DNA of 64,000 nucleotides from Leisingera sp. ANG-M1. Its GTDB lineage: Bacteria > Pseudomonadota > Alphaproteobacteria > Rhodobacterales > Rhodobacteraceae. The notes beneath the pieces are model-generated. The model worked only from the letters and a program-made list of their open reading frames with translations, was not told where the DNA came from and made no database searches. Where the stretch lies: contig NZ_JWLC01000027.1 in NCBI RefSeq assembly GCF_000813745.1, positions 878-64,877 on the forward strand. The letters run 5' to 3'. Below are positions 33,256 to 41,318 of the stretch, piece by piece; the stretch's first letter is position 1; every line of letters starts with the position of its first letter. The position numbers and the translations under genes were made by a program.

Positions 33256-33364
33256 GAGTGTTGCAAAAATTCTTGGGGTCAGACCGCATTATTATTCGTT
33301 TTAGTTTTGGCTGAGGTCAAGCTAGCCATATCGCAGTGACATACCCCGGGAGGAGACACTCGAC

Positions 33365-34333
33365 ATGGCAACGGATATGAAAGTCGGCTTTATCGGCCTT
33401 GGCAACGTGGGCGGCAAACTGGCGGGCAGCCTGGTTCGCAACGGCCTGGATGTGACTGTGCACGATCTGGACGCAGACTTGGTGCAGTCCTTTGTGGAGC
33501 GCGGCGCCAAGGCCGGCGGCAGCCCGGCCCAGATGATGCAGGATTGCGATGCGGTGATCACCTGCCTGCCGAGCCCGGCGGCGTCCGACGCGGTGGTGTC
33601 CGAAATGATCCCGCATGTGCAGCCGGGCAAGGTCTGGATGGAAATGTCCACCACCGACGTGGAAGAGGTGAAGCGCCTCGGTGCGCTGGTGGCCGAACGC
33701 GGCGGCGAGCCGGTCGACTGCCCAGTGTCCGGCGGCTGCCACAGGGCGGGCACCGGCAACATCTCGATCTACGCAGGCTGCGAGCGCGCCACCTTTGAAC
33801 GCATCCTGCCGATCCTGACCACCATGGGCCGCCGCATCCTGCATGTGGGCGAGATCGGCAACTCCTCGGTCCTGAAGGTGATGACCAACTATCTGGCCAA
33901 CATGAACCTGCTGGCGGTCATGGAGGCGCTGACGGTGATGAAAGCCTGCGGCATGGATCTGGGGATGACGTTCGAGGCGATCTCGATGTCCTCGGGTACC
34001 TCCTTTGCGCATGAGACCGAAAGCCAGCTGATCTTGTCCGGCTCGCGCGATGTGAATTTCACCATGGATCTGGTGATGAAGGACATCGGGCTGTTCCAGA
34101 CCCTGGCCGACCGCAACAACGTGCCGCTGGAGCTGTCGCCGCTGATGATCGAGATGATGAAGGACGGTCAGCGCCGCTATGGCGAGCGGGCGCAGTCCGA
34201 CCGGATGATCGAGCGCCTGGAAGAGGCCACTGGCCTGTCGATCACCGCGCCGGGCTTCCCGCAGGAACTGATCGATGATGAGCCGGAAGAGCCCGGCTAC
34301 GAGGTGGTCGTGCGCCGCGCTGCCGCGGAGTAA
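33365..34333 (+). CDS. NAD(P)-dependent beta-hydroxyacid dehydrogenase (HIBADH family)
   Basis: A 322-residue enzyme. The Rossmann motif GFIGLGNVGGKLAGSL opens the protein, PVSGGCHRAGTGN is the substrate loop, and the catalytic Lys is in SSVLKVMTNYLANMN. The C-terminal helical domain follows, with an acidic tail. The family oxidises 3-hydroxyisobutyrate, glyoxylate-derived or related short hydroxyacids. It is divergent from a GcvA-like LysR regulator and followed by a terminator, so it is a regulated monocistron. The substrate is not evident. Confidence 0.87.
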   Translation: MATDMKVGFIGLGNVGGKLAGSLVRNGLDVTVHDLDADLVQSFVERGAKAGGSPAQMMQDCDAVITCLPSPAASDAVVSEMIPHVQPGKVWMEMSTTDVEEVKRLGALVAERGGEPVDCPVSGGCHRAGTGNISIYAGCERATFERILPILTTMGRRILHVGEIGNSSVLKVMTNYLANMNLLAVMEALTVMKACGMDLGMTFEAISMSSGTSFAHETESQLILSGSRDVNFTMDLVMKDIGLFQTLADRNNVPLELSPLMIEMMKDGQRRYGERAQSDRMIERLEEATGLSITAPGFPQELIDDEPEEPGYEVVVRRAAAE

Positions 34334-34360
34334 GTTTCCCCAAACTGCACGGCTTCAAGC

Positions 34361-34390
34361 AGCCTCCGCCAAAGCGGGGGCTGTTTTCTT
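34361..34390 (+). terminator. Intrinsic terminator after the dehydrogenase
   Basis: AGCCTCCGC at 34361-34369 pairs (one G-T) with GCGGGGGCT at 34374-34382, followed by GTTTTCTT. Confidence 0.75.
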
Positions 34391-34436
34391 TGGCTCAGGC
34401 GGTTTATGCCGGGCGGACAAGCAAAGGGAGCAGGTG

Positions 34437-34910
34437 ATGAGCAGCGAAGTCCTGGCAACAATCGAAGCCTCGGCGCCGCGCCGGGTCATGGGCACGGCGA
34501 TGCTGGGGGCTGTCGGCTGTATCCTGGTTTATGTGGCGTTTTCGGCGCCGCCGTCACCGGCCTGGCTGGCGTTCCTGCTGGTGGTGGGCGCCGCGGCGCT
34601 GTGGCTGGCGGTGCGGATGTGGCAGGCCACGGTGCACCGGATCGAGCTGACGGAGGAAGAGCTGCGATGCTCGGACGGGCAGCGGATCGCCAGGGTCGAG
34701 GAGATTGAGGCCATCGACCGCGGCTTTTTTGCCTTCAAGCCCTCAAACGGTTTTCTGATCCGGACCAGCGTGCCAGGGGAAAGGGCCTGGATGCCGGGGC
34801 TGTGGTGGCGCGCCGGGCGCCGTATCGGCATCGGCGGGGTGACACCGGGAGCGCAGGGCAAGGCGATGTCGGAAATCCTGGCCGCACTGCTGGCGCAGCG
34901 CGGCCTCTAG
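34437..34910 (+). CDS. Small two-helix membrane protein
   Basis: A 157-residue protein with two adjacent transmembrane helices (about residues 20-36 and 42-60) and a soluble C-terminal domain. This domain begins HRIELTEEELRCSDGQRIAR, a pattern like bacterial PH-type domains. The start is ATG 34437 after GGGAGCAGG. It is monocistronic. No function is known for it. Confidence 0.7.
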   Translation: MSSEVLATIEASAPRRVMGTAMLGAVGCILVYVAFSAPPSPAWLAFLLVVGAAALWLAVRMWQATVHRIELTEEELRCSDGQRIARVEEIEAIDRGFFAFKPSNGFLIRTSVPGERAWMPGLWWRAGRRIGIGGVTPGAQGKAMSEILAALLAQRGL

Positions 34911-34926
34911 GATGCTTTTTTGAGCG

Positions 34927-35556
34927 TTACGTCTGAGATCCTTCGGGATTGTCGTTGTGGGTGCCAGAACCGGTCGCGCTTCCTTCAAAGGCGACAAGCG
35001 GAGCAAACCGCGGGCTGGCGAAAACGAAATTGTCCAGATTGAGGGTCGGCAGCCCGATGTTAAAAGCCGGCTCCATCTCGTTGAAAGTTTCCACCAGAAT
35101 GACGCGCTCCTGGTTCGGCATCGTCGGCAGTTTGCTGGCAACGTTGTTGACGGTGCCGTCGTTCCAGGGCGAAGTGGCAGTGCCGCGGACTTCGGACCAA
35201 TCGACATAGTACTTACTGTCGCCCTGATCCCAGTAGATCACTGACACGCGCAACCCGAGCTGTGAATCTTCGCGGATCAGGAGTTTTGCCATCTCATACA
35301 TGCTGCTGATGTAATCGTCGTTGATTGCGGTTGTTTCCCGCGAGATCAGATCGGAGATTGTATAGGCCGCCTTGAGATTGACACTGTCCCTGCGGAAAGC
35401 GTCGAAAAAGGTGTAGATCGAAACAAACACACCCAGCAGCAGCGGCGCATAGAATGCAAACTCGATCGAAACATTGCCATCGGTTTTGCGCAGGAAACTA
35501 TGCAACCGGCGCGGCAGCGCATTGGCGGAAAGGGTCCGTGTCAAAGCTGTCAGCAT
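34927..35556 (-). CDS. TadE/TadF-like pilus assembly protein
   Basis: A 209-residue protein with the pseudopilin-type N-terminus KTDGNVSIEFAFYAPLLLGV at about residues 24-45, then a membrane helix and a soluble periplasmic tail. The conserved Glu (IEF) matches the prepilin-peptidase type site of Tad minor pilins. It is the last of three consecutive Tad-like genes. The missing Tad core (ATPase, secretin, Flp pilin) is not in the window. Confidence 0.82.
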   Translation of the reverse strand: MLTALTRTLSANALPRRLHSFLRKTDGNVSIEFAFYAPLLLGVFVSIYTFFDAFRRDSVNLKAAYTISDLISRETTAINDDYISSMYEMAKLLIREDSQLGLRVSVIYWDQGDSKYYVDWSEVRGTATSPWNDGTVNNVASKLPTMPNQERVILVETFNEMEPAFNIGLPTLNLDNFVFASPRFAPLVAFEGSATGSGTHNDNPEGSQT

Positions 35557-35559
35557 GGG

Positions 35560-36096
35560 TTACCTCGGTTCCTGAACAAAAGCGGAAGCTGCAATCAGAC
35601 TGATCCGGCCATCACCGTCTTTGTAAAGGCTGCCTCCCAAGCCCCAGGTCGGGAAGACCGGCTTGAACTTCATGCAGGCACGGATCAGCATCAACTCGTT
35701 GGATTGGCCGCTGGTGAAGTTGCGCACCGGCTGCACGTCTTCGATGCGGTTCACACAGTCTGCGGTTTCTGAAATGGGGCTCCAGTTGAACGGATCTGCT
35801 TGAACCATTTCCAGCCGCAGCGAGGTGCTGCAGTCGTCGATGAAGCCCGAACGCTGGCATACTTCGTCGCGGATCGCATTGTGGCTATGCGCGGCACCTG
35901 TCGACAGCCGGATGTTGCGGACGGTCTGGTCCAAGGCCCGTTCAAGCTGCGAATGGCGCAGGTTGATCAGGCCGAGCTCTACCGTCGACATCAGAATCAT
36001 CAGGAAGGCCGGGATAACAATGGCGAACTCAACAGTTGCGTTGCCATCCTCGTGCGCCCGGAACCGGCGCAGGTTCTGTATCATGCTGCGGATCAT
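35560..36096 (-). CDS. TadE-like minor pilin
   Basis: A 178-residue protein. EDGNATVEFAIVIPAFLMIL (about residues 16-35) is the TadE prepilin-like segment, followed by a soluble domain with four to five cysteines. It overlaps tadG by ATGA and is 3 bases before the next Tad gene. It is probably exported and processed with its neighbours for adhesive Flp pili. Confidence 0.87.
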   Translation of the reverse strand: MIRSMIQNLRRFRAHEDGNATVEFAIVIPAFLMILMSTVELGLINLRHSQLERALDQTVRNIRLSTGAAHSHNAIRDEVCQRSGFIDDCSTSLRLEMVQADPFNWSPISETADCVNRIEDVQPVRNFTSGQSNELMLIRACMKFKPVFPTWGLGGSLYKDGDGRISLIAASAFVQEPR

Positions 36097-37694
36097 TGGG
36101 TCAGCCTCAACTGGCGGATGGAAGTTGCGATCGAGGCGAAGGCATCGGCGATTTCCAAGCCGTCCACGTCGAAGTAATGGGAGTCGGAGCTGGCGCAGTC
36201 CTGCAGCACCGCGACACCGTTGCTGGGGGCTTCGAACCCGATGGTGTAGACGATGATACCCTGGTCCTTGGCAGCCTGGCAGATGTTACGGGTGCGGGCG
36301 TTCTTTTCGGAGTTGCCGTGGTAGCTGTAGGACCCATGGTGCCAAGCGTTATAGCCGTTGGACATCCATTCGCCGTAAATGTAGTAGCCGAGGTATTTGG
36401 TCGAGGTCTTTGCGTAAAGATCGGTGTATTGCAGCCGGCTGGACTCGCCGCCTCTGTAGGGATTGTCCTTCCAGCCGGAATACCCTTTCCAGCGGTATTT
36501 GCCGTTGCCGGGATTATAGGTCGAATAGACCTTGTGGCCGTTATGGAACCAGACGTCGGACTCGCCTTCCCGGAACTGATTGTTGATGAAATACTGGCTG
36601 GTGTTCTGGCCGTCGGTCATCAATACGATGACCTTCACCGTGTCGGTGGAGGTGTAGGCGGACGGCCTGGCGGAGAACACGCTGGGGATCGTGGAGCCAG
36701 TGCCCGATGATAGAGCGGCAATCGCTGGGCGGGCAGACGGATCAAGCAGCGCCGTGCCCCATTTCATGCCAATGTCGATAGAGGTGTTGCCGCCAGCCCA
36801 AAGGTTGTCGATGATGCCCTGGAGCGTGGTCAGGTCCTTCTGAAACGGTTTGATCTGCCGCGTGGTATCGCTGGCGTCGACGCAGACCGGGGTGAAGTAG
36901 CTCGAATAATAGCCGGTCCGCTTGTCAGAATAATACCACGGCGAAAAATGCATGGTCTGTGTCAGCGTGTCGTCTGTCGACAGGCTGGTGCTGTTGAAGT
37001 CGCTGGCGTCGAAGTTCACGCAGTTAGAGTAGTCGTGCAGCCGGTTCAGAGTGTATTGGTCCAGCAGTTCCTGTGGCACCGAAACCTGGGTCGCATAGGG
37101 AACGATCGACATCGACATTCTGCCATCGGTGGTGTTGTCCACCATCGTTTTGACAAATTCTTTTGCCGCAATTTTGAGGTTGGTCAGGCGATTGTTGTTC
37201 CGCATTGAGCCGGACACGTCGAGCACCAGTGAAATCTCCACCCCGTCGATGCTCTCTTCTGCGCGGGAGCGGGCGTACATAGGCATGTCGCCGCCGCCCG
37301 CGAAATTCAGCATATGCGCGTTGAAGCTGGTGTTGATCGTGGCATCGACAGCTTTGGAGGCAAAGCCTGGGGTGACAACGGGATCAGAGTAGTATTCTTC
37401 CAATCCGGCCTTGGCCAGATAGTCCAGCACAACGGCCTTTTCATCCAGTTGCTGGTCCAGGTCGGCTGCTGCCAGCACTGCCCGGTCGAGGGTGTACTGC
37501 AGGTTGGTGCGGTCGCGCTCCATCCGCATCAGATCGACCCCGATCCCGCCGATGGCCAGCATCGCCAGGAAGGTGCCGATCATCGGTTTGACCAGCACGC
37601 CGTCTTCTTCCGATCGGTAGGCTTTTGCCTTGGCCAGGCATCGCCGCAACAGCGGCGTGCTGAGGGCTGTGGAATTCTTGTGACGTGTACTCAT
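36093..37694 (-). CDS. tadG: TadG-like surface protein with von Willebrand factor A domain
   Basis: A 533-residue protein. The N-terminal segment GVLVKPMIGTFLAMLAIGGI (about residues 32-55) is the TadG membrane/pilin-like helix. The VWA domain has the MIDAS pattern DVSGSMRNN near residue 160 and VLMTDGQNT near 365. The last 200 residues are Tyr- and Gly-rich. It is the first gene of the three-gene Tad unit and would act at the cell surface in attachment. The gene family is clear; the symbol follows usual practice. Confidence 0.87.
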   Translation of the reverse strand: MSTRHKNSTALSTPLLRRCLAKAKAYRSEEDGVLVKPMIGTFLAMLAIGGIGVDLMRMERDRTNLQYTLDRAVLAAADLDQQLDEKAVVLDYLAKAGLEEYYSDPVVTPGFASKAVDATINTSFNAHMLNFAGGGDMPMYARSRAEESIDGVEISLVLDVSGSMRNNNRLTNLKIAAKEFVKTMVDNTTDGRMSMSIVPYATQVSVPQELLDQYTLNRLHDYSNCVNFDASDFNSTSLSTDDTLTQTMHFSPWYYSDKRTGYYSSYFTPVCVDASDTTRQIKPFQKDLTTLQGIIDNLWAGGNTSIDIGMKWGTALLDPSARPAIAALSSGTGSTIPSVFSARPSAYTSTDTVKVIVLMTDGQNTSQYFINNQFREGESDVWFHNGHKVYSTYNPGNGKYRWKGYSGWKDNPYRGGESSRLQYTDLYAKTSTKYLGYYIYGEWMSNGYNAWHHGSYSYHGNSEKNARTRNICQAAKDQGIIVYTIGFEAPSNGVAVLQDCASSDSHYFDVDGLEIADAFASIATSIRQLRLTQ

Positions 37695-38033
37695 GTAAAT
37701 TACCCCCCGCCGGCTGCGGAACGGGCAGGCTCGGCTTTGAAAGCGGAATTTACATTTATTAATGCTTGGTAAAGGTGGCGGAATTGGGGCCGGATTGCGC
37801 CGAAAAGGTTTCGATTGTAATGGGTTGGGTTTTCAATCAGGCGGAAGGCTGCCTGGTTGTCGCGTGGTCGGAGACAATGGCCTATTCCTAAGCGGCGAAT
37901 CGTGAACCTTTGGCTAAAATGCGAATCTTTTCGGCTGAAAATGGTCAAAAAGGTCGCACTCCTTAATCTTCTCTGCATAGAGTGAACGCATCATCGGCAG
38001 CGAGTCGATGTTTGAGCACGGAGAAGATTTTAC
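37695..38033. other. Intergenic promoter region (tadG / amino-acid dehydrogenase)
   Basis: 339 bases between divergent starts. The short frames here have no ribosome site. AT-rich stretches near 37750-37790 and 37900-37985 probably carry the promoters. GGAGAAG lies just before the dehydrogenase ATG. No palindrome stands out. Confidence 0.5.
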
Positions 38034-39464
38034 ATGACCAGCCGCACAGAGCCGAGCTTCCGCGAAAGCGTGGACCTGATGTTTAACCGGGCCGTCAAGC
38101 TGATGGACCTGCCGCCCGGGCTGGAGGAGAAGATCCGGGTCTGCAACGCGACCTACACGGTGCGTTTCGGGGTGCGCCTGCGCGGCGCCATGCACACCTT
38201 CACCGGCTACCGCTCGGTGCATTCGGAGCATATGGAGCCTGTGAAGGGCGGCATCCGCTATGCCACCGGGGTGAACCAGGACGAGGTCGAGGCGCTGGCA
38301 GCGCTGATGACCTACAAATGCGCTTTGGTCGAGGCACCGTTCGGCGGTTCCAAGGGCGGTTTGTGCATCGACCCGCGCGAATATGAAGAGCATGAGCTCG
38401 AGCTGATTACCCGCCGCTTTGCCTATGAGCTGGCCAAGCGCGACCTGATCAACCCGTCCCAGAACGTGCCTGCGCCCGACATGGGCACCGGCGAGCGCGA
38501 GATGGCCTGGATTGCCGACCAGTATGCGCGGATGAACACCACTGACATCAACGCCAAGGCCTGTGTCACTGGCAAGCCGCTGAATGCCGGCGGCATCTCG
38601 GGCCGGGTCGAGGCGACGGGCCGCGGCGTGCAATACGCTCTGCGCGAGTTCTTCCGCTATGAGGAAGACAAAGCAGCTGCGGGCCTGTCGGGCACCCTGG
38701 ATGGCAAGCGGATTATCGTCCAGGGCCTTGGCAACGTGGGCTACCACGCAGCCAAGTTCCTGGCCGAGGAAGACGGCTCGCGGATCACCGGTATCATCGA
38801 GCGGGACGGCGGTCTGTTTAACGCTGACGGCCTTGACGTCGAAGCGGTGCGCAACTGGATCGTCAAGAACGGCGGCGTGACCGGCTACCCGGACGCCCAG
38901 TACCTCGAAGACGGCTCCAAGCTGCTGGAAGAAGACTGCGACATCCTGATCCCGGCGGCACTGGAAGGGGTGATCAACCTCTCCAACGCCGAGCGCGTCA
39001 AGGCGCCGCTGATCATCGAGGCCGCAAATGGCCCGGTCACCGCCGGCGCGGATGACATCCTGCGCAAGAAGGGCTGCGTGATCATCCCTGACATGTATGC
39101 CAATGCAGGCGGTGTGACCGTATCCTACTTCGAGTGGGTGAAGAACCTGTCCCACATCCGTTTTGGCCGCATGCAGCGCCGCCAGGAAGAGGCGCGCCAC
39201 CAGCTGGTGATCGACGAGCTGCAGCGCCTGGATGACGTGATGGGCGACACCTGGTCGATGTCGCCGAACTTCAAGGACAAGTACCTGAAGGGCGCGGGCG
39301 AGCTGGAGCTGGTGCGCTCGGGTCTCGATGACACCATGCGGGTGGCCTACCAGTCGATGCGTGAAGTCTGGCACAGCCGTGACGACGTCACCGACCTGCG
39401 CACCGCTGCCTACCTGGTGTCGATCGACAAGGTTGCCAAGAGCTATCACGCCAAAGGGCTCTGA
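38034..39464 (+). CDS. Glu/Leu/Phe/Val-type amino-acid dehydrogenase, probably glutamate dehydrogenase
   Basis: A 476-residue enzyme. The catalytic segment is LVEAPFGGSKGGLCIDP. The NAD domain has IIVQGLGNVGYHAAKFL. The segment KPLNAGGISGRVEATGRGV, at about residue 185, is characteristic of glutamate dehydrogenases. The length is normal. It interconverts glutamate and 2-oxoglutarate with ammonia. It is monocistronic and ends at a terminator. Its substrate cannot be separated from other members by sequence alone. Confidence 0.9.
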   Translation: MTSRTEPSFRESVDLMFNRAVKLMDLPPGLEEKIRVCNATYTVRFGVRLRGAMHTFTGYRSVHSEHMEPVKGGIRYATGVNQDEVEALAALMTYKCALVEAPFGGSKGGLCIDPREYEEHELELITRRFAYELAKRDLINPSQNVPAPDMGTGEREMAWIADQYARMNTTDINAKACVTGKPLNAGGISGRVEATGRGVQYALREFFRYEEDKAAAGLSGTLDGKRIIVQGLGNVGYHAAKFLAEEDGSRITGIIERDGGLFNADGLDVEAVRNWIVKNGGVTGYPDAQYLEDGSKLLEEDCDILIPAALEGVINLSNAERVKAPLIIEAANGPVTAGADDILRKKGCVIIPDMYANAGGVTVSYFEWVKNLSHIRFGRMQRRQEEARHQLVIDELQRLDDVMGDTWSMSPNFKDKYLKGAGELELVRSGLDDTMRVAYQSMREVWHSRDDVTDLRTAAYLVSIDKVAKSYHAKGL

Positions 39465-39490
39465 CCAGACGCAAGGCTTTTGACTGGACG

Positions 39491-39520
39491 GGCGGAGGGG
39501 AAACTCTCCGCCTGTTTTTT
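39491..39520 (+). terminator. Intrinsic terminator after the dehydrogenase
   Basis: GGCGGAG at 39491-39497 pairs with CTCCGCC at 39506-39512, followed by TGTTTTTT. Confidence 0.8.
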
Positions 39521-39728
39521 ACGCCTGGTTCACAATACGTCATGGCCTGTCGCAAATATTACTAGACACAAGTGACCAGTTCGTGCGAACTGCGGCAAAA
39601 CCGTGCTGAACTGCCGCAAATTGGACCTAGGGGCTTTGAGCGGCAGGCGAAAGCAGTTAGCAATGCCGCCAAGGCCCGGGCCGCAGATTTTCCGGGCAGT
39701 GGAAAGCGATTTGACGGGGAGGGACGAC

Positions 39729-40982
39729 ATGCGGTTTTCGGGCTGGCGTGTGCTCAAAGAGGGGCTCACCGGAAACAAGGGGTGGAAACCCCATTGGCGG
39801 GACCCTGAGCCCAAATCCGAATATGACGTGGTGATCATCGGCGGCGGCGGCCACGGGCTGGCAACCGCCTATTACCTGGCCAAAGAGCACGGCATCACCA
39901 ATGTTGCGGTGCTGGAGAAAGGCTATCTCGGCGGCGGCAACGTGGGGCGCAACACCACCATCGTGCGCGCCAACTACTACCTCCCGGGCAATTCCGAGTT
40001 CTATTCCCACTCGCTGAAACTGTGGGAAGGGATGGAGCAGGACCTGAACTACAACGCGATGATGTCCCAGCGCGGCATCCTCAACCTGTATCACAATGAC
40101 GGCCAGCGCGACGCGGCGGTGCGCCGGGGCAATTCGATCGTCAACCAGGGCGATGACGCGGAGATCCTGAGCCGCGAGCAGGTGCGCGAACTGGCGCCGT
40201 TCCTGAATTTCGACAGCAACCGTTTCCCGATCATGGGCGGGCTGATGCAGCGTCGCGCAGGCACTGCGCGCCATGACGCTGTGGCCTGGGGCTATGCCCG
40301 CGGCGCCGACATGCGCGGCGTGGACCTGATCCAGAACTGTGAAGTAACCGGTATCGACGTTGAGAACGGCAGGGTTGTGGGCGTGCAAACCGCCCGCGGC
40401 CCGATCCGCGCCAAGAAAGTGGCGCTGGCCGCCGCAGGCCGCTCGGGCCAAGTGGCGGCGATGGCGGGGCTGACCCTGCCGATTGAAAGCCACGTGCTGC
40501 AGGCCTTTGTGTCGGAAGGGCTGAAGCCCATCGTCGATCATGTGATCACCTTTGCCGAGGGGCATCTGTATATCAGCCAGTCCGACAAGGGCGGCATGGT
40601 GTTCGGCAGCTACCTGGATTTCTACAGCTCTTACGCGGCGCGGGGGAACCTGCCGATGGTGGAGCACACGATGGAGAGCTTCGTGGCGATGGTTCCGGCG
40701 CTCAGCAAGGCGCGGCTGCTGCGCAGCTGGGGCGGTATCATGGACATGACCCCGGACGGCTCGCCCATCATCGACCATTCGCCCATTGATGGACTCTACT
40801 TGAACTGCGGCTGGTGCTACGGCGGCTTCAAGGCGACGCCTGGCTCGGGCCATGTCTACGCGCATCTGATCGCCACTGACCGGCCGCATGGCGCGGCCAC
40901 GAAACTGAAATTGGACCGCTTCCGCAGCGGCGTGGGCCTGATGGATGAGGAGGGGACCGGTGCGCAGCATAACTTGCACTAA
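39729..40982 (+). CDS. soxB: Sarcosine oxidase subunit beta
   Basis: A 417-residue flavoprotein of exactly the usual size for heterotetrameric sarcosine oxidase beta. The FAD motif VVIIGGGGHGLATAYYLAKE lies at about residues 34-53. The loop RRAGTARHDAVAWGYARG carries the histidine that in this family links FMN covalently. The C-terminal GWCYGGFKATPGSGH is the substrate side. The start is ATG 39729, 126 bases inside the longer frame. It is the first gene of soxBDAG. Confidence 0.95.
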   Translation: MRFSGWRVLKEGLTGNKGWKPHWRDPEPKSEYDVVIIGGGGHGLATAYYLAKEHGITNVAVLEKGYLGGGNVGRNTTIVRANYYLPGNSEFYSHSLKLWEGMEQDLNYNAMMSQRGILNLYHNDGQRDAAVRRGNSIVNQGDDAEILSREQVRELAPFLNFDSNRFPIMGGLMQRRAGTARHDAVAWGYARGADMRGVDLIQNCEVTGIDVENGRVVGVQTARGPIRAKKVALAAAGRSGQVAAMAGLTLPIESHVLQAFVSEGLKPIVDHVITFAEGHLYISQSDKGGMVFGSYLDFYSSYAARGNLPMVEHTMESFVAMVPALSKARLLRSWGGIMDMTPDGSPIIDHSPIDGLYLNCGWCYGGFKATPGSGHVYAHLIATDRPHGAATKLKLDRFRSGVGLMDEEGTGAQHNLH

Positions 40983-41004
40983 GCGTTTTGAATGCGCCGG
41001 GCTT

Positions 41005-41038
41005 GCCTCCGGCGGGAGTATTTTCTGCAAGATGAAAG
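41005..41038 (+). repeat. Dispersed intergenic element B
   Basis: Reads GCCTCCGGCGGGAGTATTTT and then CTGCAAGATGAAAG. It lies between soxB and soxD, 10 bases before the soxD start, so its purine-rich end may also serve as part of the soxD ribosome site. Confidence 0.7.
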
Positions 41039-41048
41039 GGCGCTGGTC

Positions 41049-41318
41049 ATGAGGATCACTTGTCCGGTCTGCGGCGAGAGGGACCGCCGCGAATTCTACT
41101 ATAAAGGGGCTGCGCTGGTGCGCCCGGCTGAGGGTGCCGATCTGGATGCCTGGCATGAGTATGTGAACCTGCGCGAGAATCCGGCGGGACCTCTGGATGA
41201 GCTGTGGTACCACGAGATGGGCTGCAATTCCTGGCTGAAGGTCACCCGCAATACCGCGACCCATGAGATCCTGGACGTGCAGCTGGCCTCTGAGGCTGGC
41301 TTGGGAGGTGAGAAATGA
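41049..41318 (+). CDS. soxD: Sarcosine oxidase subunit delta
   Basis: An 89-residue zinc-ribbon protein. ITCPVCGERDRREFYYKG opens it and WYHEMGCNSWLKVTRNT closes the zinc site. This small subunit lies between beta and alpha in the enzyme. The start is ATG 41049, rather than 40992, which falls before repeat B. It overlaps soxA by ATGA. Confidence 0.95.
   Translation: MRITCPVCGERDRREFYYKGAALVRPAEGADLDAWHEYVNLRENPAGPLDELWYHEMGCNSWLKVTRNTATHEILDVQLASEAGLGGEK

Noticed and set aside
37700-37978. 92-residue frame in the tadG promoter region
   Set aside because: No ribosome site, no motif, and it covers the expected divergent promoters.
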